The notes beneath the pieces are model-generated. The model did no database searches. It saw only the letters and a program-made list of their open reading frames with translations, and was not told the DNA's origin. DNA of 6,094 nucleotides from an uncultured Hippea sp. (GTDB taxonomy: Bacteria > Campylobacterota_A > Desulfurellia > JAADFJ01), in assembly GCA_913009315.1 (NCBI GenBank), contig CAJVZA010000077.1, positions 1-6,094 on the forward strand, in the 5' to 3' direction. Every line of letters starts with the position of its first letter. Position 1 is the stretch's first letter. A program made the position numbers and the translations under genes. Below, in pieces: positions 1-6,094 of the stretch.

Positions 1-30
1 GCACAGTGTTTCATAGTAAGATCATTCAGC

Positions 31-38
31 AAAGGAGG
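31..38 (+). promoter_or_regulatory. Shine-Dalgarno for the hemerythrin gene, sets a TTG start
   Basis: The run AAAGGAGG sits five bases before a TTG codon at 44-46. No ATG or GTG in this frame is comparably placed, so the strong match to the 16S anti-Shine-Dalgarno supports a TTG start. The TTG overlaps a TGA at 45-47 in another plus-strand frame (TTGA), the kind of overlap seen between translationally coupled genes. Confidence 0.8.
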
Positions 39-43
39 TTGCT

Positions 44-532
44 TTGAAAAGCCTGAACAGTTTATCGGAAGATCATAATGAGGTGTTGAAAATACTTGAA
101 ACTTTTTATCAAACCATAGAAAAGATTGAAGACGGCAAAGCTGCTGACCAAAAGAAGATGAAAGATATTCTTCATTTTTTTAACTCGAAATTTTGGCTCC
201 ATTTTGACAAAGAAGAACAAACGGTTTTTCCCGAACTCTCAATGTATATAGGCGGAGGCGGCAAACCCTCCGGTCCTGTTGTTGTCATGCTCGATGAACA
301 TCAAGTGCTGAGAGAATCTAATAAAAGAATGCAGTCGGCGTATAAAAATTTTGAAACTGACAGCAATATTTTTACAAGTGAAGCAAGAAACTTTACAGGT
401 TTGCTTCGCCAGCATATAAAGATGGAAGAAGAAATGCTATTTCCAATGGCAGATAGCTCACTTGATCATTCTTTAGATGATGAATGGCTGAAAACATTTG
501 AGCTTATTGAAAAAAACTCCGATACCTCGTAA
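44..532 (+). CDS. Hemerythrin (HHE) domain di-iron protein
   Basis: This is a 162-residue soluble protein made of a single hemerythrin/HHE cation-binding four-helix bundle. Candidate iron ligands are H11, H53 with E57 (HxxxE), H86 (in DEHQVL) and H124 with E128 (HxxxE, in LLRQHIKMEEEMLFP). Four His plus two Glu is the ligand set known for the YtfE/RIC iron-centre repair type, whereas classical oxygen-carrying hemerythrins use five His, one Glu and one Asp. The protein lacks the N-terminal ScdA-like domain of YtfE and is shorter than YtfE (about 220 residues), so it should not be named ytfE. No signal peptide or membrane segment is visible, so it is probably cytoplasmic. Family members are linked to oxygen, nitric oxide or iron handling; the specific role here is unknown. 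It starts at TTG with a strong Shine-Dalgarno, and it converges on the sdh operon, so it is a separate transcription unit. Confidence 0.88.
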   Translation: MKSLNSLSEDHNEVLKILETFYQTIEKIEDGKAADQKKMKDILHFFNSKFWLHFDKEEQTVFPELSMYIGGGGKPSGPVVVMLDEHQVLRESNKRMQSAYKNFETDSNIFTSEARNFTGLLRQHIKMEEEMLFPMADSSLDHSLDDEWLKTFELIEKNSDTS

Positions 533-698
533 ACGCAGCATAATAAGACCGCCGCACAACAAACAACTTCACAGCCTTTTTGAGGTTTTCTGTAGATAGG
601 CAAACTTCGGAAAAACTAACGGGTTAATTCAAAGAAGTTTAACGAAGTATATGGGAAGCCTCATAAAAAAGCCTGCCAATATCTTGTCATTTTTACGC
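533..698. other. Convergent intergenic region with weak inverted repeats
   Basis: No coding frame of note lies between the hemerythrin stop and the terminator-like repeat near sdhB. Two weak structures are visible. AACTTCA (565-571) can pair with TGAGGTT (581-587), including one G-U pair, and is followed by TTTC; it could end the plus-strand transcript. AAACTTC (602-608) pairs perfectly with GAAGTTT (634-640) around an imperfect inner repeat, AACTAAC (614-620) and GTTAATT (623-629). Neither is strong enough to name with confidence. Confidence 0.35.
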
Positions 699-741
699 AA
701 AAGCGCAAAAGAACCTTTAAAAAAGATCCCCTTGCGCTTTT
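699..741. terminator. Probable terminator of the sdh operon, possibly bidirectional
   Basis: AAAAGCGCAA at 699-708 is the exact reverse complement of TTGCGCTTTT at 732-741, giving a 10-bp stem around a 23-base loop. It starts 16 bases beyond the sdhB stop codon on the minus strand. On the plus strand it ends in a run of five T (738-742). On the minus strand the stem ends in TTTT and a further T-rich stretch follows after GCG. Its position between two converging genes fits a shared terminator. The long loop and the AT-rich stem ends lower confidence. Confidence 0.55.
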
Positions 742-757
742 TCAGTCTATCTTAATT

Positions 758-1480
758 TCAATATTTTCTACTTACTATAGTCTGCTGCAGCTCTGCTATA
801 GCTTTGGTAGGATTCAGTTCTTTTGGGCAAGCCGGTATACAGTTCGTAATCGTATGGCATCTCCAAACACCATGCTTGTCATTAAGAATATCAAGACGTT
901 CGTCTTTGCCTTCATCACGAGAATCAAGAACAAAACGTGCTGCATTTATCAGCGCAGAAGGTCCGAGATAATCGGGGTCTGCCCAATAGGACGGACAAGA
1001 ACTCGAGCAGCAAGCGCATAAGATGCATTCGTAGATTCCGTTAAGTTTATTTCTATCTTCAATAGATTGAAGTCTCTCCTCACCCGGAGGCGGAGTTTTC
1101 TCAACTAAATATGGTTTCACTACATAATACTTATTAAAGAAATCAGTCATATCGCATACAAGATCTTTGACAATCGGAAATCCGGGAAGCGGTCTTATCG
1201 TAATAACACTGCTTTTTAGATCGGAAATATGCGTCATGCAAGAAACCATATTAACACCGTTGATATTCATTCCATCAGAACCGCATACTCCTTCTCTGCA
1301 GCTTCTGCGATATGACAATGTTCCGTCCTGTTCCCATCTTATCTGATTTAGTCCATCAAGAATCATCATCCCGTCTTTTCTATATTCTACCTCATAATCT
1401 TCATAATGCTCTTTTTTGTCGGTATCAGAGCTAAATCGCTGAATCTTAAATATAATTTTATCGCCCACGGCTAATGACAT
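758..1480 (-). CDS. sdhB: Succinate dehydrogenase / fumarate reductase iron-sulfur subunit
   Basis: This 240-residue protein carries electrons from the SdhA flavin to the quinone site through three iron-sulfur clusters on the cytoplasmic face of the membrane. The N-terminal ferredoxin-like domain holds the [2Fe-2S] ligands C61, C66, D69 and C81 (SCREGVCGSDG); the Asp in place of a Cys is the same substitution as in E. coli SdhB. The C-terminal domain has CILCACCSSSCP (152-163) and RCHTITNCIPACP (207-219). By comparison with E. coli, C152, C155, C158 and C218 bind [4Fe-4S], and C162, C208 and C214 bind [3Fe-4S]. The segment after the third cluster motif reads PSYWAD, where E. coli has PSFWWN, so one of the two Trp near the quinone site is Ala (A167). 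The ATG is preceded by AGGAGG (1488-1493), which overlaps the sdhA TGA; the gap to sdhA is 12 bases. It is the last gene of the operon. The direction in vivo (succinate oxidation or fumarate reduction) cannot be read from this subunit. Confidence 0.97.
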   Translation of the reverse strand: MSLAVGDKIIFKIQRFSSDTDKKEHYEDYEVEYRKDGMMILDGLNQIRWEQDGTLSYRRSCREGVCGSDGMNINGVNMVSCMTHISDLKSSVITIRPLPGFPIVKDLVCDMTDFFNKYYVVKPYLVEKTPPPGEERLQSIEDRNKLNGIYECILCACCSSSCPSYWADPDYLGPSALINAARFVLDSRDEGKDERLDILNDKHGVWRCHTITNCIPACPKELNPTKAIAELQQTIVSRKY

Positions 1481-1492
1481 CTGTCTGCCTCC

Positions 1493-3301
1493 TCAGTAAA
1501 CACGTTTTTTAGGTTGAAATGTAGGAGCTGTAAGCGGTTTCATACGAACCGGTTTATACTTAATATCAACCTTATCATTGTTTAAGAAGGTTAAGGTATG
1601 CTCTAACCACTCCTTATCATTGCGTTCGGGATAATCATCCCTGTAATGCGCCCCTCTGCTTTCAGTTCTGTTAAGAGCTGCCGTAGTTCCGATAAGAGAA
1701 ATATCAAGAAGTGATCCTAATTCCAAGGTTTCGATCAAATCAAGGTTGAAGGACAATCCTTTATCCTGTATTCCCACTTTCTTATACTTCTTTCTCAAAT
1801 CAGCCAAAACATCTAACTGACGTTTTATGCTGTCCTCTGTTCTGAATACACCCATATTGGTTGACATACTATCGCGCAATTTCTCCAATATTTCATCCAT
1901 TCTGACGCTGCCTTCATAATCAAACAGATTTTGTATCTTTTTAATGGTACCTCCGGCAGTTTTATCAGCAAGGTACTCAACCGGAGGAGTCGGAAGTTCA
2001 ATGTCATTCTCAAGTATCCATTTCGATGCCTGACGACCGGCTTGAGTTCCAGTAACAACAAGGTCAAGCAATGAATTGCATCCTAATCTATTGGAACCAT
2101 GAAGAGATACGCAGGCGCATTCACCTGCCGCATAAAATCCCGGAACAGGCTTTTCATGGTTATCACCCTCAGGAATAACAACTTGAGCGAACCTGTTTGT
2201 CGGAATTCCTCCCATATGATAATGAGCGGTAGGTTCAACAGGAATCGGATCTTTTGTGCAGTCGATACCTGTAAATTTATATGCCAGCTCCCATATTCCG
2301 GGCAGCTTATCCATGATGAAATCGTGTCCGAGATGATCAAGTTTCAAAAGCATATGATCTTTTTTGGAACCGACTCCTTTTCCTTCTCTTATCTCCTGAG
2401 CCATGCCGCGACTGACAACATCTCTGCTCGCAAGATCAAGAACATGAGGAGCATACTTTTTCATAAAGCGTTCACCTTCGGAATTAAGAAGATATCCGCC
2501 CTCACCTCTGACTCCTTCGGTGATAAGATTACCAACCGTATAAATACCGGTTGGATGGAACTGAACATATTCCGGATCCTCAATCGGAATTCCGGCACGC
2601 ATAGCAATTGACCAGCCGTCGCCGGTATTAATATGGGCATTAGTGTTTGTTCTATAGTTTCTTGTGTTTCCGCCGGTTGCAAATATTACAGCTTTACCAA
2701 AAAAGATATTGATACCGCCGTCAACCATATTCCATGATACTACACCTATAACATGACCGGAATCGTCTCTGATCATATCCAAAGCATAATATTCACTGAA
2801 ATAGCTTACATAGGGCGCAATATCAGAACGAAGAGTACGCTCAAAAAGAGTATGGAGCAATGAGTGTCCCGAACGATCGGCAACCGCGCATGATCTGTGA
2901 GCAAGCGTTTCGCCGAAATTTCTGGTTTGACCGCCGAAGGCACGCTGATAAATTCTGCCTTCTTTTGTTCTTGAAAACGGCATACCCCAGTGCTCAAGCA
3001 TATAAATCGTTGAGGGAGCATTTTTTGTATAATATTCAATAGCATCCTGATCACCTACATAATCCGAACCTTTAACGGTATCATACATATGCCAGATCCA
3101 GTAGTCTTCGTCCATATTTGCGAGTGCGGCATTAATACCGCCCTGCGCCGACACTGTATGTGATCTTGTCGGAAAAACTTCTGATATAATAACTGTTTTA
3201 AGATGAGCTAAACCGGTTTGTACGGCCGCAGAAAGTCCTGCACCGCCGGAACCGACAATAACTACATCCGCTTCATGTATCTTTAACGGTATATCAGCCA
3301 T
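1493..3301 (-). CDS. sdhA: Succinate dehydrogenase / fumarate reductase flavoprotein subunit
   Basis: This 602-residue catalytic subunit interconverts succinate and fumarate with covalently bound FAD. The Rossmann dinucleotide motif GSGGAGLSAA is at 17-26. H48 in RSHTVSAQGG is the expected covalent FAD attachment residue (H45 in E. coli). The dicarboxylate site is complete: H249 (FHPTG), E262 (TEGVRGEGG), R293 (the Arg of SRDVV), H360 (TAHYHMGG) and R405 (SNRLG). These correspond to H242, E255, R286, H354 and R399 of E. coli SdhA with a constant offset of six or seven. The C-terminus ends in KKRVY, like the conserved RxY end of bacterial SdhA. There is no signal peptide, so it faces the cytoplasm, unlike soluble periplasmic fumarate reductases. 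The ATG has GGGAGG five bases upstream (3307-3312) inside the end of sdhD, and the two genes overlap by eight bases, suggesting translational coupling. The sequence looks more like SdhA than FrdA, but quinone and direction remain undetermined. Confidence 0.97.
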   Translation of the reverse strand: MADIPLKIHEADVVIVGSGGAGLSAAVQTGLAHLKTVIISEVFPTRSHTVSAQGGINAALANMDEDYWIWHMYDTVKGSDYVGDQDAIEYYTKNAPSTIYMLEHWGMPFSRTKEGRIYQRAFGGQTRNFGETLAHRSCAVADRSGHSLLHTLFERTLRSDIAPYVSYFSEYYALDMIRDDSGHVIGVVSWNMVDGGINIFFGKAVIFATGGNTRNYRTNTNAHINTGDGWSIAMRAGIPIEDPEYVQFHPTGIYTVGNLITEGVRGEGGYLLNSEGERFMKKYAPHVLDLASRDVVSRGMAQEIREGKGVGSKKDHMLLKLDHLGHDFIMDKLPGIWELAYKFTGIDCTKDPIPVEPTAHYHMGGIPTNRFAQVVIPEGDNHEKPVPGFYAAGECACVSLHGSNRLGCNSLLDLVVTGTQAGRQASKWILENDIELPTPPVEYLADKTAGGTIKKIQNLFDYEGSVRMDEILEKLRDSMSTNMGVFRTEDSIKRQLDVLADLRKKYKKVGIQDKGLSFNLDLIETLELGSLLDISLIGTTAALNRTESRGAHYRDDYPERNDKEWLEHTLTFLNNDKVDIKYKPVRMKPLTAPTFQPKKRVY

Positions 3302-3698
3302 TTATTCCTCCCTGCGGCACACTAAACGGCAAAATTGTCAGAAGAGCTAATACAAGATATAAGATTCCGACAAACCAAAACAATGCTCTGAGGGAAAGTC
3401 TCCATCCGTTGCTATGCACATAATCATCTATAAATTCAAAAACTCCGTTTATCCCATGCCAAAGGGCGAAAATAACAAATGTAAGATCAAACAGCTTCCA
3501 TCCTAAACTTGCCAATCTGCCTGCAACTACATTATATGTAGGTATTGTACCGGGAGCATAAAAGTGTTCAATATAAAAATGCCCCACTATCAGAACTAAA
3601 AGAACAACTCCCGATATACGCTGAAAAAACCAATTGAAAGCACCTGTTTTCCCGCTTCCATTGTATCTGTCAATAAATCCTCTAATTGCGGTTGCCAT
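3294..3698 (-). CDS. sdhD: Succinate dehydrogenase membrane anchor, SdhD-like
   Basis: This is a hydrophobic anchor of about 134 residues with three predicted membrane helices, near 22-44, 68-92 and 104-125 (numbered from the ATG at 3701). Helix I begins with QRISG (27-31) and carries H41. Helix II carries H82 in HGINGVFEF, followed at +11/+12 by D93-Y94. That spacing matches the heme ligand H71 and the quinone-site D82-Y83 of E. coli SdhD. H41 has no counterpart in a one-heme enzyme and may bind a second heme together with SdhC. Two ATGs stand in tandem at 3701 and 3698. GGAGG lies only one base before the first but four before the second, so I chose the second; with the first, the protein has 135 residues. 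The sdhC stop lies within the same Shine-Dalgarno and sdhA overlaps the 3' end, so the subunits are tightly co-translated. Naming of sdhC versus sdhD follows position and motifs. Confidence 0.9.
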   Translation of the reverse strand: MATAIRGFIDRYNGSGKTGAFNWFFQRISGVVLLVLIVGHFYIEHFYAPGTIPTYNVVAGRLASLGWKLFDLTFVIFALWHGINGVFEFIDDYVHSNGWRLSLRALFWFVGILYLVLALLTILPFSVPQGGING

Positions 3699-3702
3699 CA
3701 TT

Positions 3703-3708
3703 CCTCCT
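3703..3708 (-). promoter_or_regulatory. Shine-Dalgarno of sdhD overlapping the sdhC stop
   Basis: On the minus strand AGGAGG covers 3708-3703 and overlaps the sdhC TAG (3709-3707). Spacing is one base to the first ATG (3701-3699) and four to the second (3698-3696), favouring the second as the used start. The overlap makes ribosome hand-over from sdhC to sdhD likely. Confidence 0.7.
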
Positions 3709-4081
3709 AGTAAAACAGACCTTTAGCCATCGGTATTGCACCAATGACAAAAAGTATAGCAGCAATAATCCAGAAAACCCATACATTAATATTGTAGTTG
3801 CTGCGCTCTGCTGCATGAAAAAAGTTTACAAAAACCACCCTTATCCCATTGACGGCGTGATATATAACAGCAGCCCATAAACCAATTTCCAATAGTTTAA
3901 AAAGTGGTGAGGCTACTACAGCCATAGCAGCATCAAAAGAGCTCTTGGACTGAAGAGTGCTGATCAGCCATTCATGTAAAAAAAGGTAAAGTATCAGCAA
4001 CAATCCTGTGATACGATGCAGCAACCACGCTACAAAACCAGCATGCCACCTATATTTTGCAGGTGGACGATAATAAGCCAT
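3707..4081 (-). CDS. sdhC: Succinate dehydrogenase cytochrome b556-type membrane anchor
   Basis: This 124-residue membrane protein anchors SdhAB, binds heme b and helps form the quinone site. Three helices are predicted, about 17-41, 59-87 and 99-119. Helix I opens with the family motif HRITG (22-26), equivalent to HRVSG in E. coli SdhC, where the Arg (R31) and a nearby Ser contact quinone. Helix II contains H75 in YHAVNGIR, which aligns with the E. coli heme ligand H84 (YHVVVGIR). H36 in LFLHEWL, 13 residues after R23, is absent from the E. coli-type one-heme scheme but recalls actinobacterial and Thermus/Deinococcus SdhC. The ATG has AGGAGG five bases upstream (4087-4092). It is the first sdh gene in transcription order and is separated from fumC by 106 bases, the longest spacer in the operon. 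Confidence 0.93.
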   Translation of the reverse strand: MAYYRPPAKYRWHAGFVAWLLHRITGLLLILYLFLHEWLISTLQSKSSFDAAMAVVASPLFKLLEIGLWAAVIYHAVNGIRVVFVNFFHAAERSNYNINVWVFWIIAAILFVIGAIPMAKGLFY

Positions 4082-4122
4082 TTATGCCTCCTAAAATTAT
4101 ACTAATTTATATTTATCTCAAT

Positions 4123-4153
4123 ATCTGTGACCGCAGCCTATGGCGGTTCAGAT
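4123..4153 (-). other. Hairpin in the fumC-sdhC spacer
   Basis: Read on the minus strand, ATCTG pairs with CAGAT and, inside a 1x2 internal loop, ACCGC pairs with GCGGT around the eight-base loop CATAGGCT. This makes ten base pairs in total. The hairpin starts about 35 bases after the fumC stop and ends about 40 bases before sdhC. It is not followed by a U-run, so it is unlikely to be a full intrinsic terminator. A role as an mRNA 3'-end or processing/stability barrier separating fumC from sdh expression is an inference. Confidence 0.5.
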
Positions 4154-4187
4154 TTATGAAAAACATTTTCCTGCAACATATCTCAGA

Positions 4188-5576
4188 TTAATATGGGTGA
4201 ATCATCTTGCGCGGATCAACTATCGTTTTGAATTGATCCTCGCTAACAAAACCGAGTTTCAAAGCTGCTTCCTTCAAAGTTAAACCTTCATTATCGGCAA
4301 GTCTTGCAATCTTAGATGCTTTATCGTAGCCGATTGCGCGTGCAAGCGGTGTAACAAGCATAAGATCATTTTCCAGAAAATAGGCTATCTTTTCTTTATC
4401 GGCCTGAATGCCTTCAACCAGATGTATTCTAAATGATTCGCACATATCACTCAATAATCTTACAGATTGCAGAAGATTATAGATCAAGACGGGCTTATAC
4501 ATATTAAGCTCAAGTCCTAAGCCTGCATCAGCCATACTGATTACAACATCATTGCCTATTATCTGAGAGCAAACCTGTGTCATTGCTTCGCATTGTGTAG
4601 GATTTATTTTACCCGGCATAATTGAGCTTCCCGGTTCGTTTGCGGGAATCTTTATTTCACCGATCCCGCATCTGGGTCCCGAGGCAAGAATTCTTATATC
4701 ATTTGCAATCTTATTCAATGCGCATGCCAGCACCTTTAATGCTCCGCTTGTTTCACATATTGCATCATGGCTTGCCAACGCTTCGAATTTGTTAGGTGCC
4801 GTTATAAAATCGATTCCTGTAATTTTTGAAATCTCCTCTGCCGCCAGTGCACCAAATCCCTTTGGAGAATTAAGTCCCGTTCCAACGGCAGTACCGCCCA
4901 AGGCAAGCTCTTTAAGATGCGGTAAACTATTTTCAATTGCCTTTATTGAATGATCAAGCTGGCTGACATAGCAGGAAAACTCCTGCCCGAGCGTCAGGGG
5001 TGTCGCATCCTGCAAATGAGTTCTTCCTACCTTTACAATATCATCGAACTCTTCTGACTTCTTCTTAAATGCGTCTCTGAGCATCCCGATATTGGGCAAA
5101 AGTTTTGTCAAAATCTCAGTTACGGCAGAGATTGACATTGCGGTAGGCATAGTATCATTAGAGGATTGTGACTTATTTACATGATCATTTGGATGTACCG
5201 GACTTTTTTCTCCGAGCTTACCGCCAAGAATTTCGCTTGCCCTGTTTCCGATGACTTCATTTACATTCATATTGGTCATTGTACCGGAACCGGTCTGCCA
5301 CACAGGAAGCGGAAACTGATCATCAAGCTTTCCGCCTATTATTTCATCAGCAGTTCTGCAGATTGCATCTTTTATCTTTTCGCTTAGTACTCCGAGCTTA
5401 AAATTACTGATTGCCGCTGCCTTTTTCAACACACCGAACGCATGAATAACCTCAATAGGCATTTTTTCATTTCCAACTTTAAAGTTTCCGAACGCCCTCT
5501 GGGTCTGAGCCCCCCAGTATTTATTCTGAGGAACTTCAACCTCTCCCAAACTATCTCTTTCAACTCTATATTTCAT
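4188..5576 (-). CDS. fumC: Class II fumarate hydratase
   Basis: This is the iron-independent fumarase, which interconverts fumarate and L-malate in the cytoplasm as a homotetramer. From the ATG at 5576 the protein has 462 residues, the usual length (467 in E. coli FumC). Visible active-site blocks are TGSGT (95-99), SQSSNDT (136-142), [10 protein letters not shown] (184-193) with catalytic-type H187 (H188 in E. coli), and the fumarase/aspartase signature [11 protein letters not shown] (316-326) with the mobile-loop Ser (S318 in E. coli), K323 and N325. An in-frame TTG at 5588 would add four residues, but no Shine-Dalgarno precedes it, whereas GAAGGA (5581-5586) lies four bases before the ATG. 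Aspartase is the main alternative, but the overall match to FumC (for example [12 protein letters not shown] and [13 protein letters not shown]) favours fumarase. It lies 21 bases after mdh and upstream of sdhCDAB, so all three steps are probably co-transcribed. Confidence 0.95.
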   Translation of the reverse strand: MKYRVERDSLGEVEVPQNKYWGAQTQRAFGNFKVGNEKMPIEVIHAFGVLKKAAAISNFKLGVLSEKIKDAICRTADEIIGGKLDDQFPLPVWQTGSGTMTNMNVNEVIGNRASEILGGKLGEKSPVHPNDHVNKSQSSNDTMPTAMSISAVTEILTKLLPNIGMLRDAFKKKSEEFDDIVKVGRTHLQDATPLTLGQEFSCYVSQLDHSIKAIENSLPHLKELALGGTAVGTGLNSPKGFGALAAEEISKITGIDFITAPNKFEALASHDAICETSGALKVLACALNKIANDIRILASGPRCGIGEIKIPANEPGSSIMPGKINPTQCEAMTQVCSQIIGNDVVISMADAGLGLELNMYKPVLIYNLLQSVRLLSDMCESFRIHLVEGIQADKEKIAYFLENDLMLVTPLARAIGYDKASKIARLADNEGLTLKEAALKLGFVSEDQFKTIVDPRKMIHPY

Positions 5577-5580
5577 GTTT

Positions 5581-5586
5581 TCCTTC
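5581..5586 (-). promoter_or_regulatory. Shine-Dalgarno deciding the fumC ATG start
   Basis: On the minus strand GAAGGA precedes the ATG at 5576-5574 by four bases (AAAC). The alternative TTG at 5588-5586 overlaps this element and has only AT-rich sequence upstream. The ATG gives a protein of normal FumC length. Confidence 0.7.
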
Positions 5587-5597
5587 AATAGATATTT

Positions 5598-6094
5598 TTA
5601 GAAAAGTTTCAGACTATCAACCTTATTGCATAGTTCTTGAACATGGTCGGCAGATGCTTTAAATAACGCCTTCTCTTCATTAGTCAAATCAAATTCAACA
5701 ACTTCTTCTACACCATTCATACCAAGTTTGACAGGTACGCCTGCAAAAATGCCGTCAACACCGTATTCTCCGTGAAGAGCGGCCGCACATGGCATAATCT
5801 CTTTTGTATCAAACGATATTGCCCTTACCATCTGGCAAATTGCCGAACTTGTTGCGTAATATGCACTTCCGGTTTTAAGCAGCTTAACAATCTCTCCGCC
5901 GCCCTTTCTTGTTCTATCTATTATCGCCTCAACCCTTTCTTTGCTGAACAGTTTTGTTATTGGAACGCCGGAAACAGTTGAGTAGCGCGTAAGCGGTACC
6001 ATTGTATCGCCATGACCTCCGAGCACAAAAGAATTGACATTTTTAACGGAACAACCTGCTTCCCATGCAATAAATCGCGAAAAACGGGCAGAAT
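5598..6094 (-). CDS. mdh: Malate dehydrogenase, LDH-like type, C-terminal half (5' end outside the window)
   Basis: The frame stays open to the right edge. The visible 164 residues or so are the C-terminal half of a protein that is about 310 residues long in this family. The visible part begins SARFSRFIAWEAG; the Arg in SAR matches the substrate-binding R171 (LDH numbering) of the D-S-A-R motif. GGHGDTMVPL contains the catalytic proton-acceptor His (codon 6014-6012). Further family blocks are RTRKGGGEIV, GSAYYATSSA, GEYGVDGIFAGVPVKLG and the acidic, helical C-terminus. The enzyme interconverts malate and oxaloacetate with NAD(H) in the cytoplasm. MVPL after the catalytic His and the general pattern favour malate over lactate dehydrogenase, but the specificity loop (position 102 in LDH numbering) lies outside the window. 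A GTG at 6026 is merely an internal Val codon, not the start. It ends 21 bases before fumC and looks like the upstream member of the operon. Confidence 0.93.
   Translation of the reverse strand, partial: SARFSRFIAWEAGCSVKNVNSFVLGGHGDTMVPLTRYSTVSGVPITKLFSKERVEAIIDRTRKGGGEIVKLLKTGSAYYATSSAICQMVRAISFDTKEIMPCAAALHGEYGVDGIFAGVPVKLGMNGVEEVVEFDLTNEEKALFKASADHVQELCNKVDSLKLF

Noticed and set aside
44-532. Horizontal acquisition of the hemerythrin gene
   Set aside because: Its base composition is only slightly more AT-rich by eye than that of the sdh genes, and no mobile-element remnants or flanking repeats are visible.
2099-2611. A 170-codon open frame on the plus strand inside sdhA
   Set aside because: It lies fully antisense to a well-supported sdhA. 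The translation is Arg/Lys/Phe/Asn-rich with no recognisable motif, which fits a shadow of the opposite strand's codon use.
758-4081. Fumarate reductase (frd) rather than succinate dehydrogenase as the name
   Set aside because: Two separate three-helix anchors with heme ligands and quinone-site residues, the order C-D-A-B, and closer residue matches to E. coli SdhA and SdhB favour sdh. The reverse reaction in vivo cannot be excluded.
4096-4101. A perfect TATAAT on the minus strand just upstream of sdhC, suggesting a separate sdh promoter
   Set aside because: Transcription from it would begin within the sdhC Shine-Dalgarno, removing the ribosome site. The only 17-base-spaced upstream hexamer (ATATTG) is a poor -35, and TTGAGA is only 14 bases away. 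The spacer is very AT-rich, so a chance match is likely.
5598-6026. Treating the GTG at 6026 as the start of a short 142-residue protein
   Set aside because: The frame continues upstream to the edge with clear malate dehydrogenase sequence (SARFSRFIA and on), so the GTG is an internal Val codon in a gene cut by the window.

Overview
The window comes from a moderately AT-rich bacterial chromosome (roughly 40% G+C by eye). Most of it is one minus-strand run of central-carbon genes. Reading right to left, in transcription order, it holds mdh (only the C-terminal half is inside the window), fumC, sdhC, sdhD, sdhA and sdhB. A single plus-strand gene at the left end encodes a hemerythrin-like di-iron protein and converges on sdhB. 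I see no phage, IS, CRISPR, tRNA or rRNA signals.

Layout: 1-43 is a short leader with a strong Shine-Dalgarno. 44-532 is the hemerythrin-domain gene, which starts at TTG. 533-757 is a convergent intergenic region with a 10-bp perfect inverted repeat, probably a terminator, just downstream of sdhB. 758-4081 is sdhB, sdhA, sdhD and sdhC, packed with gaps of 5-12 bases or short overlaps and with Shine-Dalgarno sequences that overlap the preceding stop codons or coding ends. 4082-4187 is a spacer containing a hairpin. 4188-5576 is fumC. 5598 to the right edge is mdh. The promoter of the operon must lie beyond the right edge.

The minus-strand products catalyse three consecutive TCA-cycle steps: succinate/fumarate (SdhCDAB, membrane complex II), fumarate/malate (FumC) and malate/oxaloacetate (Mdh). 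The genes stand in the order of the reductive direction (oxaloacetate to succinate), but the set could serve either direction. All flavin, iron-sulfur and substrate residues needed for function are present. The two membrane anchors each carry two helix-embedded histidines in a matching arrangement, which suggests a two-heme complex II resembling the SdhC/SdhD pairs of Actinobacteria and Thermus/Deinococcus rather than the single-heme E. coli enzyme. This resemblance is from memory, not from a search.

Taxonomy cannot be fixed from this window. The LDH-like Mdh, class II fumarase, this type of complex II and a hemerythrin protein would fit a respiring, possibly menaquinone-using anaerobe or microaerophile, for example from a deltaproteobacterial, Nitrospirota-like or related lineage; this is an inference. 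I found no convincing evidence of a novel biological system. The most useful leads are the two-heme pattern in the anchors, the contiguous mdh-fumC-sdhCDAB arrangement, and the spacer hairpin between fumC and sdhC.
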